Shown piece after piece: positions 23,520 through 24,449 of a stretch of DNA of 24,449 nt. Numbering within the stretch: the stretch's first letter is position 1; the number at the start of each line of letters is the position of its first letter. This DNA comes from a virus: IMG/VR virus record IMGVR_UViG_3300034096_000471, positions 1-24,449 of that record; one strand, given 5' to 3'. The translations under genes and the position numbers were made by a program. Below the pieces are notes generated by a model. It ran no database searches. It saw only the letters and a list, made by a program, of their open reading frames with translations, and was not told the origin of the DNA.

Positions 23520-23672
23520 ATGAACGAGGAAAGTTTTCAGAAGTTTAGTAATCGGGGCAAGAACAAGCCATCGGGTTTAGGAAAGAAGCAACAGAAGAGA
23601 AGTAAGCGTGGTGATCGCCACGAACAAAAGCAACAACTTAACGATAGCGTTTATCGTAAAGAACGTGAGTAA
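23520..23672 (+). CDS. 50-residue strongly basic protein between gp46 and gp45
   Basis: A short ORF of 50 residues: 15 Lys or Arg against 7 Asp or Glu, no Cys or Trp, and a central GKKQQKRSKRGDRH stretch. The perfect promoter placed exactly before its ATG is strong evidence that it is real. I do not recognise it. In T4 this interval holds gene 45.2 and rpbA (an RNA-polymerase-binding protein); the length is too short for a typical RpbA (about 129 residues) and I see no clear similarity. Nucleic-acid or polymerase binding is a guess from charge and place. It ends 17 bases before gp45. Confidence 0.8.
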   Translation: MNEESFQKFSNRGKNKPSGLGKKQQKRSKRGDRHEQKQQLNDSVYRKERE

Positions 23673-23689
23673 TTTTTAGAAAGATTTAT

Positions 23690-24361
23690 ATGACAACTGT
23701 GACAAAAATGCGTTTCTCAAGAGATACCTATACTATTCTCAAGAACTTTGCAGCAATCAATTCAAATATTCTTATTTCACCAGGAAATGTCCTAAAGACT
23801 ATCTCTCCTGGTAAGAATATTTACGTTGAGGCTACAATTTCAGAAGACTTTGACGTTGAAGTTCCTATTTGGGATTTGAACAAGTTTTTAGGTGTTGTAA
23901 GTATGTTCTCAAACCCCGATTTAGAGTTCCACGATACCCATGTAGTCGTTTCTAACGGCAGATCGAGTGTTACATACTATTACTCAGAACCGAGCCTCCT
24001 GACGGTTCCTACTAGAGAACTGAAGATGCCAAAGACCACAATTAAGTTTGATCTTGATGAAAAAGATCTAAATGAAATTTTGAAGGCAGCAAGCATTCTA
24101 CAGGTAAGTGATCTTCGTATGATTGGTGGAGATGGTTCTTTCCGTATTATGGTTGACGATTCTAGTCAGAGTACTACCAATAGTTTTGAGATTGTTTTGG
24201 ATGAGAACTATACTGGTAAGGATTTTGAAGGTACTTTGAATGTATCAGAAATTAAGTTTATTCCCGGTTCATACACTGTGGAATTGAGTGATACTATTAT
24301 CTCTAAGTTTACTCATAAGAGTCTGGAACTTGCTTACTACATCGCTATCAAGCGGGGTTAA
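23690..24361 (+). CDS. 45: Sliding clamp gp45
   Basis: Trimeric DNA polymerase processivity clamp of the T4 group, also the mobile activator of late transcription through gp55 and gp33. Its 223 residues compare with 228 in T4. The N-terminus (MRFSRDTYTILKNFAAINSN) follows T4 MKLSKDTTALLKNFATINSG, then FDVEVPIWDLNKFLGVVSMF matches the clamp's inner helix and strand. The C-terminal half repeats the fold (LDEKDLNEILKAAS). I keep ATG 23690 as the start; a second possible start (ATG at residue 7) aligns better with the T4 N-terminus, so six extra residues may be spurious. No good ribosome site is visible for either. Confidence 0.95.
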   Translation: MTTVTKMRFSRDTYTILKNFAAINSNILISPGNVLKTISPGKNIYVEATISEDFDVEVPIWDLNKFLGVVSMFSNPDLEFHDTHVVVSNGRSSVTYYYSEPSLLTVPTRELKMPKTTIKFDLDEKDLNEILKAASILQVSDLRMIGGDGSFRIMVDDSSQSTTNSFEIVLDENYTGKDFEGTLNVSEIKFIPGSYTVELSDTIISKFTHKSLELAYYIAIKRG

Positions 24362-24363
24362 TT

Positions 24364-24449
24364 GTGTCTGACATTAATAGTCTGCTCTGGGTTGAAAAAT
24401 ATCGACCCAAGTCATTATCTGATTGTATTCTTCCTATTGATCTTACCAC
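24364..24449 (+). CDS. 44: Clamp-loader ATPase subunit gp44 (5' end only)
   Basis: The window ends 28 codons into this gene. The visible N-terminus reads SDINSLLWVEKYRPKSLSDC, with the W-V-E-K-Y-R-P motif of AAA+ clamp-loader large subunits (T4 gp44, RFC type). With gp62 it loads the gp45 clamp onto primed DNA using ATP. The start is GTG at 24364, 2 bases after the gp45 stop; no other start lies before the motif. The order 45-44 is the same as in T4. Confidence 0.9.
   Translation, partial: MSDINSLLWVEKYRPKSLSDCILPIDLT

Noticed and set aside
1-24449. tRNA genes, CRISPR arrays, insertion sequences, integrase or attachment sites
   Set aside because: Gaps between genes are short and none shows cloverleaf arms, spaced direct repeats, terminal repeats with a transposase, or a recombinase.

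Overview
This window is part of the genome of a tailed phage of the T4-like (Tevenvirinae-type) myovirus group. It carries, in recognisable order, the head-assembly block (genes 20, 21, 22, 23), a tail-tube-fold protein that is probably gp3, the recombination genes uvsY and uvsW, the late sigma factor gene 55, the recombination nuclease genes 47 and 46, and the replication clamp genes 45 and 44. The absence of a gene 24 beside gene 23, the gp3-like gene directly after gene 23, the low GC content and the sugar genes resemble marine cyanophage- or pelagiphage-type T4 relatives more than coliphage T4. The host cannot be named from this window, and no photosynthesis gene is present. Both ends cut a gene (gp20 at the left, gp44 at the right). 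The first 20 bases are an exact inverted copy of bases 54-73, so the left edge is probably a contig-end artefact.

Layout. Bases 1-5475 (+): portal gp20 (3' part), two small prohead-core-position genes, protease gp21, an extra 279-residue protein, scaffold gp22 and major capsid gp23, followed by a strong terminator. Bases 5555-6091 (+): gp3-like gene with its own late promoter. Bases 6088-8736 (-): uvsY, uvsW and an Sm-like acidic protein, read leftward from a divergent early promoter. Bases 8822-18430 (+): an AT-rich island of sugar genes with about seven glycosyltransferases (GT25-, GT11-, GT10-, GT7/GT2-, GT2-, GT-B- and DUF6492-like), a ColD-like dehydratase, a GDP-fucose synthase, an FkbM-like methyltransferase and a sugar-nucleotide epimerase. 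Bases 18470-19039 (+): gp55. Bases 19036-20710 (+): a second FkbM-like methyltransferase and GDP-mannose 4,6-dehydratase. Bases 20715-24449 (+): gp47, gp46, a 50-residue basic protein, gp45 and the start of gp44.

How the genes fit together. Gmd, the Fcl-type synthase and the ColD-like enzyme would convert host GDP-mannose to GDP-L-fucose and/or a GDP-3,6-dideoxyhexose such as GDP-L-colitose. The fucosyltransferase-like and other transferases could build an oligosaccharide from these, and the two methyltransferases could cap it. The acceptor (host surface glycan, virion protein or other) cannot be told from the sequence.

Regulation. Sigma-70-like early promoters (TTGACA or close, 16-base spacer, TATAAT) and T4-type late promoters (TATAAATA or close) are visible. 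Several lie so close to the start codon that transcription should begin at, or within a base or two of, its first base, which predicts leaderless mRNAs for uvsY, gp55, the 50-residue ORF, uvsW and the gp3-like gene. Genes are packed with 1-8-base overlaps. No non-coding stretch exceeds 300 bases (the longest is about 85 bases, between uvsY and the sugar island). I saw no tRNA, CRISPR array, insertion sequence or integrase.
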